Shown here piece by piece: positions 1 to 9,111 of a stretch of DNA of 64,000 nucleotides. This DNA is from Salibacterium salarium (GTDB lineage Bacteria > Bacillota > Bacilli > Bacillales > Marinococcaceae): assembly GCF_030813635.1 (NCBI RefSeq), contig NZ_JAUSUM010000002.1:62001-126000 (forward strand), read 5' to 3'. The translations under genes were made by a program, and so were the position numbers. Numbering within the stretch: the stretch's first letter is position 1; every line of letters starts with the position of its first letter. The notes below the pieces were generated by a model. It did not search any database and was not told the origin of the DNA. It was given only the letters and a program-made list of their open reading frames with translations.

Positions 1-1
1 A

Positions 2-340
2 ATGAAAAAAGTAGCAGAAGAAAACAACACGTCAATGGAGCTTATGAACTCGCCGCAAGAAGCGATAAAAAATGCTGACGTGGTTTATACAGATGTATGG
101 GCAAGTATGGGATTTGAAGAAGAACAAAAGAAGCGCGAAGAAGCATTTACAGGCTTTCAAATTAATGAGTCTATGTGCTCTCATGCAAAGGAAGATTTTA
201 TTTTCATGCATTGTCTGCCGGCACACCGTGGAGAAGAAGTTTCAGAGGAAATTATTGACGGCGTGCATTCTGTCGTTTATGATGAAGCTGAAAATCGTCT
301 TCATATACAAAAAGCAATTCTTGCTTCTGTAATTGAATAG
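2..340 (+). CDS. argF: Ornithine carbamoyltransferase, C-terminal part (ArgF)
   Basis: The last 112 residues of the enzyme that makes citrulline from ornithine and carbamoyl phosphate in cytosolic arginine synthesis. The 5' part lies outside the window, so base 2 is not the real start. The fragment carries the ornithine-binding motif DVWASMG (fragment residues 31-37) and the catalytic HCLPAHRGEE motif (70-79), then the usual short C-terminal helix ending in ASVIE. A strong terminator follows within 20 bases, so this is the last gene of its operon. In B. subtilis argF is also the last gene of the arg operon and lies close to med and comZ, as here. Confidence 0.95.
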   Translation: MKKVAEENNTSMELMNSPQEAIKNADVVYTDVWASMGFEEEQKKREEAFTGFQINESMCSHAKEDFIFMHCLPAHRGEEVSEEIIDGVHSVVYDEAENRLHIQKAILASVIE

Positions 341-357
341 AATGATTGTTTAAGAAT

Positions 358-398
358 GACTGCTTTAACGGCAATATAAGCTGTTAAAGCAGTTTTTA
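358..398 (+). terminator. Rho-independent terminator after argF
   Basis: A 10-bp perfect stem (CTGCTTTAAC at 360-369 with GTTAAAGCAG at 383-392) followed by five T residues. Confidence 0.85.
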
Positions 399-424
399 TT
401 GGAAGCAGATGGGAGTGTATAAAA

Positions 425-586
425 GTGAAATCGATATATGTGGGAGTCCTTCTATTCTGTTTAGTATTGATAGGAACTTATAGTATTTTGCAATATGTTA
501 TGCAAATAGGAGAAGGTATCTCCGTTATTTCAGCTATCGTTTTAGCACTTATAGTAGAATGGCTTTATCGTAAAAGGTACTCATAG
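425..586 (+). CDS. Small membrane protein (53 aa), possibly YjzD-like
   Basis: A GTG-initiated ORF with a ribosome site (GGGAG at 411-415, 9-base spacing). The product has two hydrophobic stretches (about residues 4-24 and 33-47) and a basic end (YRKRYS), so it is probably a two-pass membrane protein. B. subtilis has a small membrane protein (YjzD, DUF2929) at the same place between argF and med. The position matches, but the sequence match could not be checked. No function is assigned. Confidence 0.55.
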   Translation: MKSIYVGVLLFCLVLIGTYSILQYVMQIGEGISVISAIVLALIVEWLYRKRYS

Positions 587-708
587 ATGCAGATAGTTCT
601 TCATAATAGTTAAATGATACCTTAAGAAAGAGCAGGACTTTTGGTGAGCAGGTCGAATAATTTTATGGTGCAGTCTATTGTGTAAATGTCAAAAAGGGAG
701 TGTTCTTT

Positions 709-1686
709 ATGAGCAGAAGATATAAAAGAGCAGGAGTGTGGGGGATGTTCGCATTTGGCGCGGTGTTAACACTAACTATCATCAATGCCTGTGACTCTAA
801 CGTTTCTACAGCTCCAGCTGATAATAAAGCCGCTCTTCTTTTAGAAAATACAATAGACGATCAAGGGTGGAATAGTAAAGGGTACGAAGGGCTTTTGCAT
901 GTTCAATCTGATATTGGGATGGATGTTACGTATAGGGAAAATGTTTCTGATGCAAAAAAAGTGAAAAATACTGTGGAAGAACTTGAAGATGAAGGGATAG
1001 AATTAATATTTGGTCATGGTAGATTTTTTGCCGACCACTTTATGGAGATAAATGAGAATTATCCTAATATCCATTTTGTCAGTTTTAATGGAGATGTAGA
1101 AGGACATAATATAACATCTGTGCACTTTGAAGGTTTTGCAATGGGATATTTTGCTGGCAGACTTTCTAGTGAAATGAGTGAAACGAATACAATTGGAGTT
1201 ATATCAGCTCAAAAATGGCAGCCAGAAGCGGAAGGTTTTGTGGAAGGCGCGAAGGATTCCAGCGATTCTATTCGTGTGTTGAACGAAAATGTTTACGGAT
1301 GGAATAAGGAAGAAGAAGCGCTGCAGACCCTAGACGATATGACGGAAAAGAAAGCAGATATTATATATCCAACGGGTGATGGTTTTCATGTCGAAGTGAT
1401 TAATAAAATGAAGGAAAAAGATCTCCAAGCAATTGGTTATATGGGTGATCAATCTGATTTAGGAGAGGCCACTGTGCTAACTAGTACAGTGCAGCACGTT
1501 GAGCGAGTGTACCAGAAGATCGCAAAACAGTATAAAATGGGAGAACTTGAAAGTGGAAACGTGTCGTACGGTTTTGAGGATGAAGCGATTTCGATGGGGC
1601 AGTTCAGTCCGGAAGTTCCAGAGAATATTCAGAAACAACTTATTGAAGAAATTGATCATTATAAAGATACGGGTGAATTGCCCTAA
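709..1686 (+). CDS. med: Med, BMP-family lipoprotein, activator of comK
   Basis: A 325-residue protein of the basic membrane protein (BMP/PnrA) periplasmic-binding fold. It starts with an N-terminal hydrophobic segment ending in INAC, a lipobox-like site. An in-frame GTG at 700 lies inside the ribosome site AAAGGGAG, so ATG 709 (8-base spacing) is preferred. In B. subtilis, Med is a membrane-anchored positive regulator of comK and competence, co-transcribed with comZ. Here comZ also follows directly, and this shared order is the main support for the name. The binding-protein fold suggests ligand sensing, possibly of nucleosides, but that is inference. Confidence 0.85.
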   Translation: MSRRYKRAGVWGMFAFGAVLTLTIINACDSNVSTAPADNKAALLLENTIDDQGWNSKGYEGLLHVQSDIGMDVTYRENVSDAKKVKNTVEELEDEGIELIFGHGRFFADHFMEINENYPNIHFVSFNGDVEGHNITSVHFEGFAMGYFAGRLSSEMSETNTIGVISAQKWQPEAEGFVEGAKDSSDSIRVLNENVYGWNKEEEALQTLDDMTEKKADIIYPTGDGFHVEVINKMKEKDLQAIGYMGDQSDLGEATVLTSTVQHVERVYQKIAKQYKMGELESGNVSYGFEDEAISMGQFSPEVPENIQKQLIEEIDHYKDTGELP

Positions 1687-1766
1687 AAGATTTACTTGAC
1701 CAAGAAAATCAATCATGCTTGAATAACAATATAAGAAATATTTCTAACATAATTAGAGGTGAAACG

Positions 1767-1952
1767 ATGGATCAAGAACGAAATATGAAATTTATGCAAA
1801 TTGCAATGAAACATATCCAAGAAGGGCGTGCTTTTTTAGACGAGAAAGGAATAGAATTGGACATGCATGATTTGCAGCCAGCTCTTGACATGCTCATGCA
1901 AGTAATGAATGAAGCCTACGAAATGGGTTACGAAGAAGGAAAAAACGAATAA
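1767..1952 (+). CDS. comZ: ComZ, regulator of late competence genes
   Basis: A 61-residue acidic helical protein starting MDQERNMKFMQIAMKHIQEG, which matches the pattern of B. subtilis ComZ (a FLQIAMKYL-like N-terminus and an AYE-G end). Upstream in-frame starts exist at 1719, but ATG 1767 has a proper ribosome site (AGAGGT, 6-base spacing) and fits the known 63-residue length. ComZ lies directly behind med in B. subtilis, where it represses comG. The gene follows med by 80 bases with no terminator visible between them. Confidence 0.85.
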   Translation: MDQERNMKFMQIAMKHIQEGRAFLDEKGIELDMHDLQPALDMLMQVMNEAYEMGYEEGKNE

Positions 1953-2024
1953 AAAGCTAACACACCTTTCTTTTACATGTCATATAGTGAAATAACCTAC
2001 ATTGTAGAGAAAGGTGAGTATGAA

Positions 2025-2324
2025 ATGTATTTTTCCCCTTATGGATACCGGAACGAGTTACACCAAGCTCCTTATAGTAATCGTTATTTTCCATTCCTAC
2101 CGTTTCTGGCAGGTTTAGCCGTCGGTCCAATTTTATTTCAACATGGCCATTACGACGGTCCTTATTATGGACCAACATATGGTCCTCACTATGGCCCGAG
2201 TTATGGTCCATCCCATGGTCCTTCTTATTACGGACAGTCATACAATATGGGATATGGACCGCCTTTATATGGTCAGCATGATGGTGAACAGGATTGGCCG
2301 TTTCCCCCTTCCGGACATTTATAA
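2025..2324 (+). CDS. Gly/Tyr/Pro-repeat protein, possibly a spore coat component
   Basis: A 99-residue protein not matched to a named family. Its N-terminal third is aromatic and Pro-rich with a short hydrophobic stretch (FPFLPFLAGLAVGPILF, about residues 24-40). The middle is a run of irregular G-P-x-Y repeats (YYGP, TYGP, HYGP, SYGP, SHGP, SYYG), ending acidic. ATG 2025 has an AGGTGAG ribosome site, whereas an upstream ATG at 1977 has none. Tyr/Gly/Pro repeats are typical of Bacillus outer coat or crust proteins that are cross-linked through tyrosine, so a coat role is plausible but unproven. It lies alone between comZ and fabH, with its own terminator. Confidence 0.75.
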   Translation: MYFSPYGYRNELHQAPYSNRYFPFLPFLAGLAVGPILFQHGHYDGPYYGPTYGPHYGPSYGPSHGPSYYGQSYNMGYGPPLYGQHDGEQDWPFPPSGHL

Positions 2325-2333
2325 TCGAAATGG

Positions 2334-2369
2334 AAAGCTGTCCTTTTGCATAATGAGGACAGCTTTTTG
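2334..2369 (+). terminator. Terminator after the GP-Y repeat gene
   Basis: Stem AAAGCTGTCC (2334-2343) with GGACAGCTTT (2357-2366), ending in a T run. Confidence 0.85.
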
Positions 2370-2462
2370 TCTGGCTTTACATACTGTTGTTAGCCCCTTA
2401 AGGGGAAACGCTCATTTTTTAAAGTGCAGGAACCTAGACATTTACATTCATTTGTTATAAAC

Positions 2463-2479
2463 TTAAAACCAGGTCATAA
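2463..2479. promoter_or_regulatory. FapR-like operator upstream of fabH
   Basis: The 17-base inverted repeat TTAAAACCAGGTCATAA has the layout TTAnnACCnGGTnnTAA. This is close to the FapR operator as remembered (TTAGTACC half-sites). It lies about 65 bases before the fabH start, where FapR, the malonyl-CoA-sensing repressor of fatty acid synthesis, acts in Bacillus. The position and symmetry are visible; FapR binding is inferred. Confidence 0.65.
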
Positions 2480-2543
2480 GATGAAGTATTAATCAATAGC
2501 ACATTATAAAATTTTTCCTTTCACAAAAGAGGAGGAGCTTGTT

Positions 2544-3479
2544 ATGCAAAATGCAGGAATTTGGGGTATAGGCAGTTTTACAGAAGGACGAGAAGTAACT
2601 AATTTTGATTTAGAAAAAACGTTAGATACAAGTGATGAATGGATTCGTACGAGAACGGGTATTGAAAGAAGAGTATTTGCAGAAGATGATGTTGATACAT
2701 CAGATATGTCTTACTACGCTGCGGTGGATGCACTAAAAGAAGCAGAGCTTGACGCGTCTGAGTTAGATTTAATTTTAGTTGCCACTGTAACACCGGACTA
2801 TCCATTTCCATCTGTATCTTCGTTATTACAAGAACGTCTTGGGGCACCTAAGGCAGCTGCAATGGATATTAGCGCTGCATGCGCCGGATTTATATATGGA
2901 TTGGCAACTGCTGAACAATTTATAAAAACCGGGATGTATAAGCATGTTCTTGTTATTGGAGCGGAAAAATTGTCGAAAGTGACGGATATGGACGATCGAA
3001 ATACAGCGGTATTGTTCGGAGATGGTGCAGGAGCTGCTGTTGTTGGTCCGGTAGATGAAGGAAAAGGATTTCTTTCGTTTGAACTTGGATCAGATGGGGA
3101 AGGAGCTATGCACATTCGTCAGGATCCTCAGTTAATTATGAATGGGCGGGAAGTGTTTAAATTCGCTGTTCGTCAAATGGGAGAATCTTCGATTAATGTG
3201 GTAGAAAAGGCAGGGTTAACGAAAGATGACGTGGACTTTCTTGTCCCTCACCAGGCTAATATCCGCATTATGGAAGCGGCAAGAGAACGATTAGAACTTC
3301 CTAAGGAAAAAATGGCGGCAACGGTACACAAATATGGAAATACTTCTTCTTCTTCTATACCAATTGCTATGGTCGAAGAATTAAAAAATGGTAAAATAAA
3401 AGAAGGAGATCTCATCGTCATGGTTGGTTTTGGGTCTGGTCTTGTTTGGGGAGCCACTGCCATGCGCTGGGGACGCTAA
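2544..3479 (+). CDS. fabHA: Beta-ketoacyl-ACP synthase III (FabH)
   Basis: A 311-residue KAS III that condenses an acyl-CoA primer with malonyl-ACP to start fatty acid synthesis in the cytosol. The catalytic triad is intact: Cys113 in ISAACAGF, His236 in VPHQANIR and Asn266 in KYGNTSSS. Length and motifs match B. subtilis FabHA, which uses branched-chain primers. The ribosome site AAAGAGGAGG lies before ATG 2544. It is followed by fabF after 36 bases with no terminator, so the two form an operon, probably controlled through the FapR-like site at 2463. Confidence 0.96.
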   Translation: MQNAGIWGIGSFTEGREVTNFDLEKTLDTSDEWIRTRTGIERRVFAEDDVDTSDMSYYAAVDALKEAELDASELDLILVATVTPDYPFPSVSSLLQERLGAPKAAAMDISAACAGFIYGLATAEQFIKTGMYKHVLVIGAEKLSKVTDMDDRNTAVLFGDGAGAAVVGPVDEGKGFLSFELGSDGEGAMHIRQDPQLIMNGREVFKFAVRQMGESSINVVEKAGLTKDDVDFLVPHQANIRIMEAARERLELPKEKMAATVHKYGNTSSSSIPIAMVEELKNGKIKEGDLIVMVGFGSGLVWGATAMRWGR

Positions 3480-3515
3480 AATATTCATGGAACCAAAACA
3501 AAGGAGAGAAATGAC

Positions 3516-4760
3516 ATGAGCAATAATAATCGTGTAGTTATTACAGGATTGGGAACGGTAAATCCTTTGGGACTAGATGTGGATTCATCTTGGAAAAATG
3601 CAGCGGCAGGTGTATCAGGTGTCGGTGAACTGACACGTGTAAATAAAGACGAATTTCCAATGAAGACCGCGGCTGAGGTAAAGGATTTTGAACCATCGGA
3701 TTTTATAGATAAAAAAGAAGCAAGAAAAATGGATCGCTTCACACAGTTTGCGGTGGCTTCTGCCGAAATGGCGTTAAAGGATGCTAATTATGAGATTACA
3801 GAAGAAAACGCCGAACGTGTCGGTGTTTGGATAGGCGCCGGTATTGGTGGAATGGAAACGTATGAGCAACAGTTTAACAATTTTCAACAAAAAGGGTATA
3901 AACGTGTTAGTCCATTTTTTGTGCCGATGATGATTCCAGATATGGCTTCAGGACAGGTATCGATTGTAACAGGAGCAAAAGGAATCAATTCTTGTACGGT
4001 GACGGCTTGTGCGTCTGGGACCAACTCTATTGGTGATGCGTTTAAAGTCATTCAACGCGGAGATGCGGAAGTAATGATTACAGGAGGTGCCGAAGCCCCT
4101 ATAACAAATATGGCGGTAGCCGGGTTCTCTTCTGCTAAAGCGATAACGACGAATGAAGATCCAGCGACGGCATCTCGCCCGTTTGATAAAAACCGCGATG
4201 GCTTTGTAATGGGAGAAGGCGCTGGAGTGCTTATTTTAGAATCATTAGAATCGGCCAAAAGCCGTGGAGCTCATATTTATGGAGAAATTGTAGGATATGG
4301 TGCAACCGGAGATGCCTATCACCTTACAGCTCCGGCACCAGAAGGAGAAGGAGCTGTACGTTCTATGCAACAGGCAATAGATGATGCGGACTTACAGCCA
4401 CAAGACATTCAGTATGTGAATGCACATGGAACTAGTACAGCCTATAACGATGAATATGAAACGACTGCGTTGAAATCGTTATTTGGTGACCATGCCTCTA
4501 ACTTAATGATTAGCTCTACAAAATCCATGACTGGTCACCTTCTAGGAGCAGCAGGTGGTGTTGAGGCTGTATTCACTCTAAAAGCGATGGAAGAAGAGAC
4601 TGTTCCACCGACCATTAATTATGATGAACCAGATCCAAACTGTGATCTTGACTACGTGCCAAACGAAAAAAGAAACGCTCCTATTAAGGTAGCATTGAGC
4701 AATTCATTAGGCTTTGGCGGTCATAATGCAACCATCATATTTAAAAAATACGAATCGTAA
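3516..4760 (+). CDS. fabF: Beta-ketoacyl-ACP synthase II (FabF)
   Basis: A 414-residue thiolase-fold elongation condensing enzyme of fatty acid synthesis. The Cys-His-His active site is intact: Cys165 in TACASGTNS, His304 in [11 protein letters not shown] and His341 in [11 protein letters not shown]. The start ATG follows AAAGGAGAG. It is the second gene of the fabH-fabF operon and ends in a strong bidirectional terminator that separates it from the convergent LCP gene. It is the target class of cerulenin and platensimycin. Confidence 0.97.
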   Translation: MSNNNRVVITGLGTVNPLGLDVDSSWKNAAAGVSGVGELTRVNKDEFPMKTAAEVKDFEPSDFIDKKEARKMDRFTQFAVASAEMALKDANYEITEENAERVGVWIGAGIGGMETYEQQFNNFQQKGYKRVSPFFVPMMIPDMASGQVSIVTGAKGINSCTVTACASGTNSIGDAFKVIQRGDAEVMITGGAEAPITNMAVAGFSSAKAITTNEDPATASRPFDKNRDGFVMGEGAGVLILESLESAKSRGAHIYGEIVGYGATGDAYHLTAPAPEGEGAVRSMQQAIDDADLQPQDIQYVNAHGTSTAYNDEYETTALKSLFGDHASNLMISSTKSMTGHLLGAAGGVEAVFTLKAMEEETVPPTINYDEPDPNCDLDYVPNEKRNAPIKVALSNSLGFGGHNATIIFKKYES

Positions 4761-4813
4761 AAAGAAGGGCACCTTGAAACCATTTGGTTTATCAAGGTGC
4801 CCTTCTTTTTTTG
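4759..4813. terminator. Bidirectional terminator between fabF and the LCP gene
   Basis: A 17-bp near-perfect stem (4761-4777 with 4792-4808) with an A run before and a T run after, serving both convergent genes. Confidence 0.92.
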
Positions 4814-4842
4814 TTAAGCCGTTTTCTTAAGAGAAGTGGTTC

Positions 4843-5901
4843 TTAATCTTTCTCTTCCTCGTTATTTGCTGCTGTTTGTTTATCACTATTAGTAGCGCCG
4901 TTTAGAAAATCTTTGAGTTCTTGGCTGTTTGTTTCTTTGTCCATTTCTAAAACAGCACCGGCATGGCTGTATCTCTCATTTGTATAGGAATCTTCAATCG
5001 GCACACGTAACGTATCAATATTATTAATTTGATTCAGAAGAATGTCTTTTCCAAGACCTAACATCTTGCTAGTTGAAACGTCGGTTTCAAGGTTTGGTCG
5101 GACAGCATTTATTAATTGGGGTACTTTTGTGACACTGCTTACAGACAAGAGTTCGTCTTTTAATAGATTTAACATCTCTTGCTGTCGTTCAACTCTCCCA
5201 AAATCGTTATTTCCATTTCCTCGAAAACGAACGTATTCCAGTGCTTCTTCACCGTCTAGTAATTGTTCACCAGGTTGAAAATCAATATTTACATTACCTG
5301 AATTATCTTGATATTGCATTCTTTCATCAATGTTTACTTCCACACCATCCGGTGCAACGGTATCTACTACTTCAACAAAACCATCAAAATTAATAGTAGC
5401 ATGATAGTCTACATTTATATTAAAGTTTGTTTCGATGGTTTCTTTTAACAATTCAATTCCTCCATAGGCGAAAGAAGCATTGATCTTGTTGTTTTCATAT
5501 CCTGGAATTTCAACGTAAGAGTCTCTCATAATCGAAGCAAGTCTTACGTTGCCGGTTTTAGGGTTTAAATTAGCAACCATAATGGTATCCGTTCTTTCGG
5601 CTCCGGATTCCTCTTCATTATCCACACCAACTAGTAAAAAAGTGAGAGCTTCATCATTACTGTTGTCGTTCGAAGTATTGTTTGTTTCATTTACATTCAT
5701 ATTACTACTAGATTCAGATTCAGTCATTTCATTACCATTTTCCTGCGTTTGTGAATTGTTATCTTTACTAGCAAACGGCTGACCGCCTTTAGAAAACACA
5801 GTCATAGTAGCAGTAATGGCTAAAACTGCTATTAAAAACGTTAAAACGTATAATTTCTTTTTGTTGGATGACTTGCGGTATCTCTTTTTATTTCGTGCCA
5901 C
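4843..5901 (-). CDS. LytR-CpsA-Psr (LCP) family cell-wall protein
   Basis: A 352-residue LCP protein of the type that attaches teichoic acid or other anionic glycopolymers to peptidoglycan outside the membrane. A basic N-terminus (RNKKRYRKSSNKKK) precedes one membrane segment (about residues 18-36), then a Ser/Asn/Glu-rich linker (about 42-84). The catalytic LCP domain has LLVGVDNEE, the conserved Arg-Thr-Asp in ERTDTIMV, and MRDSYVEIPG. It starts at GTG 5901, because the upstream TTG (5919) runs into the AGGGAGG ribosome site itself. The acidic C-terminal tail (NNEEEKD) has no known role. It is transcribed alone and convergent with fabF. Confidence 0.9.
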   Translation of the reverse strand: MARNKKRYRKSSNKKKLYVLTFLIAVLAITATMTVFSKGGQPFASKDNNSQTQENGNEMTESESSSNMNVNETNNTSNDNSNDEALTFLLVGVDNEEESGAERTDTIMVANLNPKTGNVRLASIMRDSYVEIPGYENNKINASFAYGGIELLKETIETNFNINVDYHATINFDGFVEVVDTVAPDGVEVNIDERMQYQDNSGNVNIDFQPGEQLLDGEEALEYVRFRGNGNNDFGRVERQQEMLNLLKDELLSVSSVTKVPQLINAVRPNLETDVSTSKMLGLGKDILLNQINNIDTLRVPIEDSYTNERYSHAGAVLEMDKETNSQELKDFLNGATNSDKQTAANNEEEKD

Positions 5902-6002
5902 CGTTCTAACCTCCCTCAAACATTCAACCTTGATTATAACAGAAATAAACGGGATGGTTGAATAAAAAATTAGAAAAAACGAGAAAATCCGACTTATTAT
6001 AA

Positions 6003-8561
6003 CTAATAAATTCGACTATGGATAAACTTTACCGCTTCTTTTTGATTGGTAACGACCTCATCTATGATTGCCTGTTCTAATTCAAACAGATATTCTTTAA
6101 AAGCAGGGCCAGGTGTAAGGCCTGCCTCGATTAAATCATTACCACTTACCCAATGCGGCAAGTTTTTTCGTTTTTCGTGATAAAAGTGTATCAAATGTGC
6201 TTTATGTTTTTCTTCATCGGCCTCGAAAGCAAGAGCGGTGAAGAAGAGGGCCTCTTCTTCGAGTGAATAAGCGTATTTATGAAACGTACCGGCTGAATCA
6301 AATAATTCTTTTGAATCGTTTTCGAAAAGATAGGTAATGTCTTGCACAACTTTCTTTTGTTTTTTCGTAACGGATATAGATTCAGCCATTTTAATAGTGT
6401 GTTGATTGTTCAAGTATAGACAACTAATGATAACAAACCATTTTTCCAATGCGAATTTTTTTTGAGGATTACCTTGCTGCAGAATTGATGTCAAAATGGA
6501 ACATGTTTTATCATTCCAAACCGCCCCTTTAAAAAATTTGTTCAAGACTCCAAGTTGATCAAGCCTGTTTATTGTTTGCACAGGGCTGGTTTCGGAAAAT
6601 AAATACTGGCACTCGGTTATTATTCGAGAGTAAGATAACTTATTGATTGCTGATATGGAATGATGAATGAACGCTTCTGTTTCTTTGTCTAACTGAAAAG
6701 AAAATCGGGATTCAAATCGAATACCGCGTAGTATCCGTGTTGGATCTTCGACAAAACTTAAGTTATGCAAAACACGTAGACGTTGATTTAATATGTCTTC
6801 ATAGCCGTTAAAATAATCGAGTAATTGTCCAAATGAATCAGGCTGAAGAGACGCTGCTATAGCATTTATCGTGAAATCACGCCGATATAGATCTTCTTTT
6901 ATATTTGAACGTGACACGGTGGGGAGGGCGGCAGGTTTTTCATAGTATTCTGTTCTTGACGTCGTAAAATCCAATCTTGGTCCAATCTTTGGTGTAACTG
7001 TTGCCGTACCGAATGTTTCGTGTCGGGTAATAGACGCTTCTGTTTCTGTAGCGAAAGCTTCTGCTATCGCAATGCCGTTCCCTTCAATCACAATATCGAT
7101 ATCTTCACTGCCTGTTTCAAGAATCAAATCGCGGACGATTCCTCCGATAATGAAAGCTTTGGCATTGTTTTTTTCGGCCAACTCCCCAAGTTGTTTTAAT
7201 AAATGTATCGTACTCGTTGGGAGAAGAGAGTACATTTGATTTTTAATATCGACAGGCTGATTTTCGTTCGGACGTGAGAGCTGATGCAGTTGTTCGATGA
7301 CATCCGTACGAGAGACAATACCGATGATTTTACTGTTTTCAAGAACAGGCAGACGACCAACGTTATACTGAATCAACAACTGCTGGATATTTTCAAATGA
7401 AGTTTCCTTTGTTACCGATATGGGGGTGTTACTCATATAACCTTTAACAGGAGCGTGTCCTAGATTATGCTGGGTTGCCTTATCTATATCTCGACGTGAA
7501 ATGATACCGATAAGTTGATTGTTTTCATCTACGACAGGAAATCCGTTATGTCCGTAATGAAGCATTTGGTTTTTAGCTTCATCTACACGAGTGTTTTGGG
7601 ATATTGTTTTTACCGGGGTAGACATAATGGATGCTGCGGTAACTGGTTTTTTCAGAGAATGAACAAGAGTTTCCCTAACTTCACTCCACACATGAGAAAT
7701 GGATTTATTTTTTACAGATGCGGAAGCAGCTCGCTCATGTCCACCTCCATGAAAGCTTTGCATTAATTGAAGTAAATCGATGCGATTGGAAGAAGACCTG
7801 CCAATAATAAATACTTTGTTTTGCATGCTAGTGATGGTAATAACAGCATCAGCACCTGTTGTTGCAAGCAGTCGGGATGTTATCACGTTTACACTTCCAA
7901 TATATTTGTCAGTTGAAAGGCTGGCCATCACTATGTGTAAGCCGTCTTTATTAATATTTTCAGCGGTAGATAGGTAATGATGAAAGGCATCTTGTTGTTT
8001 AGTTGATAATGTTTCTTCCGAAAACTGCTGAACTAGTTCAATCTGCATACCGTGTTCCATCAAAAAAACAGCAGCTTTTAAATCTCGTATCGTTGTATTT
8101 GGATAGGTGAATGCCCCTGTGTCTGTGTATAGTCCAAGAGCAAATAATGTAGATTCAAAACTGGTTAGTTCTAACTCTTGTTTCATTATTTCTTCAAGTA
8201 GAAGAGTAATCGCAGCACCCGTATTATCTACATAATACGTCGCATTTTCCGTTTTATTTTCTTCATTAAGCGGATGATGATCATATACGGTGACTGCTAC
8301 ATTACTCGTAGAGACAGAGGAAGCTATCGTACGATCAAGAGTGGAAACATCGGTTAAAATGATGTGATCAACATCTTGCCATACTATTTTCTCCTCCGAA
8401 ACAAATGGGAAACTGTCCCGATAAATAGCTAAGTATTCTTGAACTTGTTCTGATTGCTGATTAGACAGCACCATAGAAGCATTTGGATAAATTCGTGATG
8501 CAGCTACCATTGAAGCTAATGCATCAAAATCCATATGATCATGAGATAATATAACGTCCAT
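6003..8561 (-). CDS. DHH phosphoesterase - CBS - CBS - tRNA nucleotidyltransferase fusion
   Basis: An 852-residue multidomain protein. Residues 1-300 form a DHH/DHHA1 phosphoesterase (SHDHMDFDA at the start, DHH at 94-96, GGGHERAASA near 272). Two CBS domains (about 307-430) may bind adenine nucleotides. Residues 440-852 form a class II nucleotidyltransferase (GGIVRD at 473-478, catalytic Asp-Ile-Asp at 487-489, RRDF at 560-563, the EDxxR base-template motif at 605-609). ATG 8561 follows a perfect GGAGG site, so upstream in-frame codons are rejected. Fusions of this kind are known from Aquifex and some Bacillaceae. B. halodurans is reported to have two nucleotidyltransferases, one adding CC and one adding A, so an A-adding or CCA-repair role is likely. 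Confidence 0.88.
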   Translation of the reverse strand: MDVILSHDHMDFDALASMVAASRIYPNASMVLSNQQSEQVQEYLAIYRDSFPFVSEEKIVWQDVDHIILTDVSTLDRTIASSVSTSNVAVTVYDHHPLNEENKTENATYYVDNTGAAITLLLEEIMKQELELTSFESTLFALGLYTDTGAFTYPNTTIRDLKAAVFLMEHGMQIELVQQFSEETLSTKQQDAFHHYLSTAENINKDGLHIVMASLSTDKYIGSVNVITSRLLATTGADAVITITSMQNKVFIIGRSSSNRIDLLQLMQSFHGGGHERAASASVKNKSISHVWSEVRETLVHSLKKPVTAASIMSTPVKTISQNTRVDEAKNQMLHYGHNGFPVVDENNQLIGIISRRDIDKATQHNLGHAPVKGYMSNTPISVTKETSFENIQQLLIQYNVGRLPVLENSKIIGIVSRTDVIEQLHQLSRPNENQPVDIKNQMYSLLPTSTIHLLKQLGELAEKNNAKAFIIGGIVRDLILETGSEDIDIVIEGNGIAIAEAFATETEASITRHETFGTATVTPKIGPRLDFTTSRTEYYEKPAALPTVSRSNIKEDLYRRDFTINAIAASLQPDSFGQLLDYFNGYEDILNQRLRVLHNLSFVEDPTRILRGIRFESRFSFQLDKETEAFIHHSISAINKLSYSRIITECQYLFSETSPVQTINRLDQLGVLNKFFKGAVWNDKTCSILTSILQQGNPQKKFALEKWFVIISCLYLNNQHTIKMAESISVTKKQKKVVQDITYLFENDSKELFDSAGTFHKYAYSLEEEALFFTALAFEADEEKHKAHLIHFYHEKRKNLPHWVSGNDLIEAGLTPGPAFKEYLFELEQAIIDEVVTNQKEAVKFIHSRIY

Positions 8562-8820
8562 ATTTATTCCTCCGGCTGCTTTTCGATTATTTTCATTCCA
8601 TTTCTTGTGATCTTTGAGCGTGACGTACGATTTTGGGGGTTTATGCATAAAGTAATCTATGGGCGTTCAGCCTATTTAAACAAAGAGTGAATAAAAAATT
8701 CAAACGTTTTTTAGAAATTAAAGGAATTCGTTGTTTGTTTACCGAAATGATTCCCTATTTATATACCTAGTATAAATCAAAATGCCCGTTATTGTCTTTG
8801 AGTATAAGGGAGAGAAAAAG

Positions 8821-9027
8821 ATGATTGTCAGATTTATGATGCTGACTATTGGGTTTGGGCTGGCAGCGGTTGGGGGAATAAGTGTTATAGCCTACTTAAA
8901 TTATATTCCAGCCGGATTATCAATGATTGAATATATTTTATTTATATTTCAACGGTCGGAAGGTGCTCTTCTTGTGGTCGGATTACTTTTAATAACAGGC
9001 AGTATATATTGGCCGGAGAAATCATAA
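8821..9027 (+). CDS. Small two-pass membrane protein (68 aa), unknown
   Basis: A short, very hydrophobic protein with one segment at about residues 1-23 and another at about 40-62, joined by a loop with YIPAGLS. ATG 8821 has AGGGAGAG upstream; the longer frame from 8782 lacks a site. It lies in front of yjbA in the same direction. No family was recognised. An imperfect hairpin (about 9041-9075) lies between it and yjbA. Confidence 0.6.
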   Translation: MIVRFMMLTIGFGLAAVGGISVIAYLNYIPAGLSMIEYILFIFQRSEGALLVVGLLLITGSIYWPEKS

Positions 9028-9111
9028 CGTACATTCCTCGTATAGGGAGAATAAAACAAATTCTCTCTGACTATACTGTTGGTACAAATGGATAGCAAGG
9101 AGGGTGAAGCA

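Noticed and set aside
9041-9076. Imperfect inverted repeat before yjbA as an attenuator
   Set aside because: The stem is short with mismatches and no T run follows.
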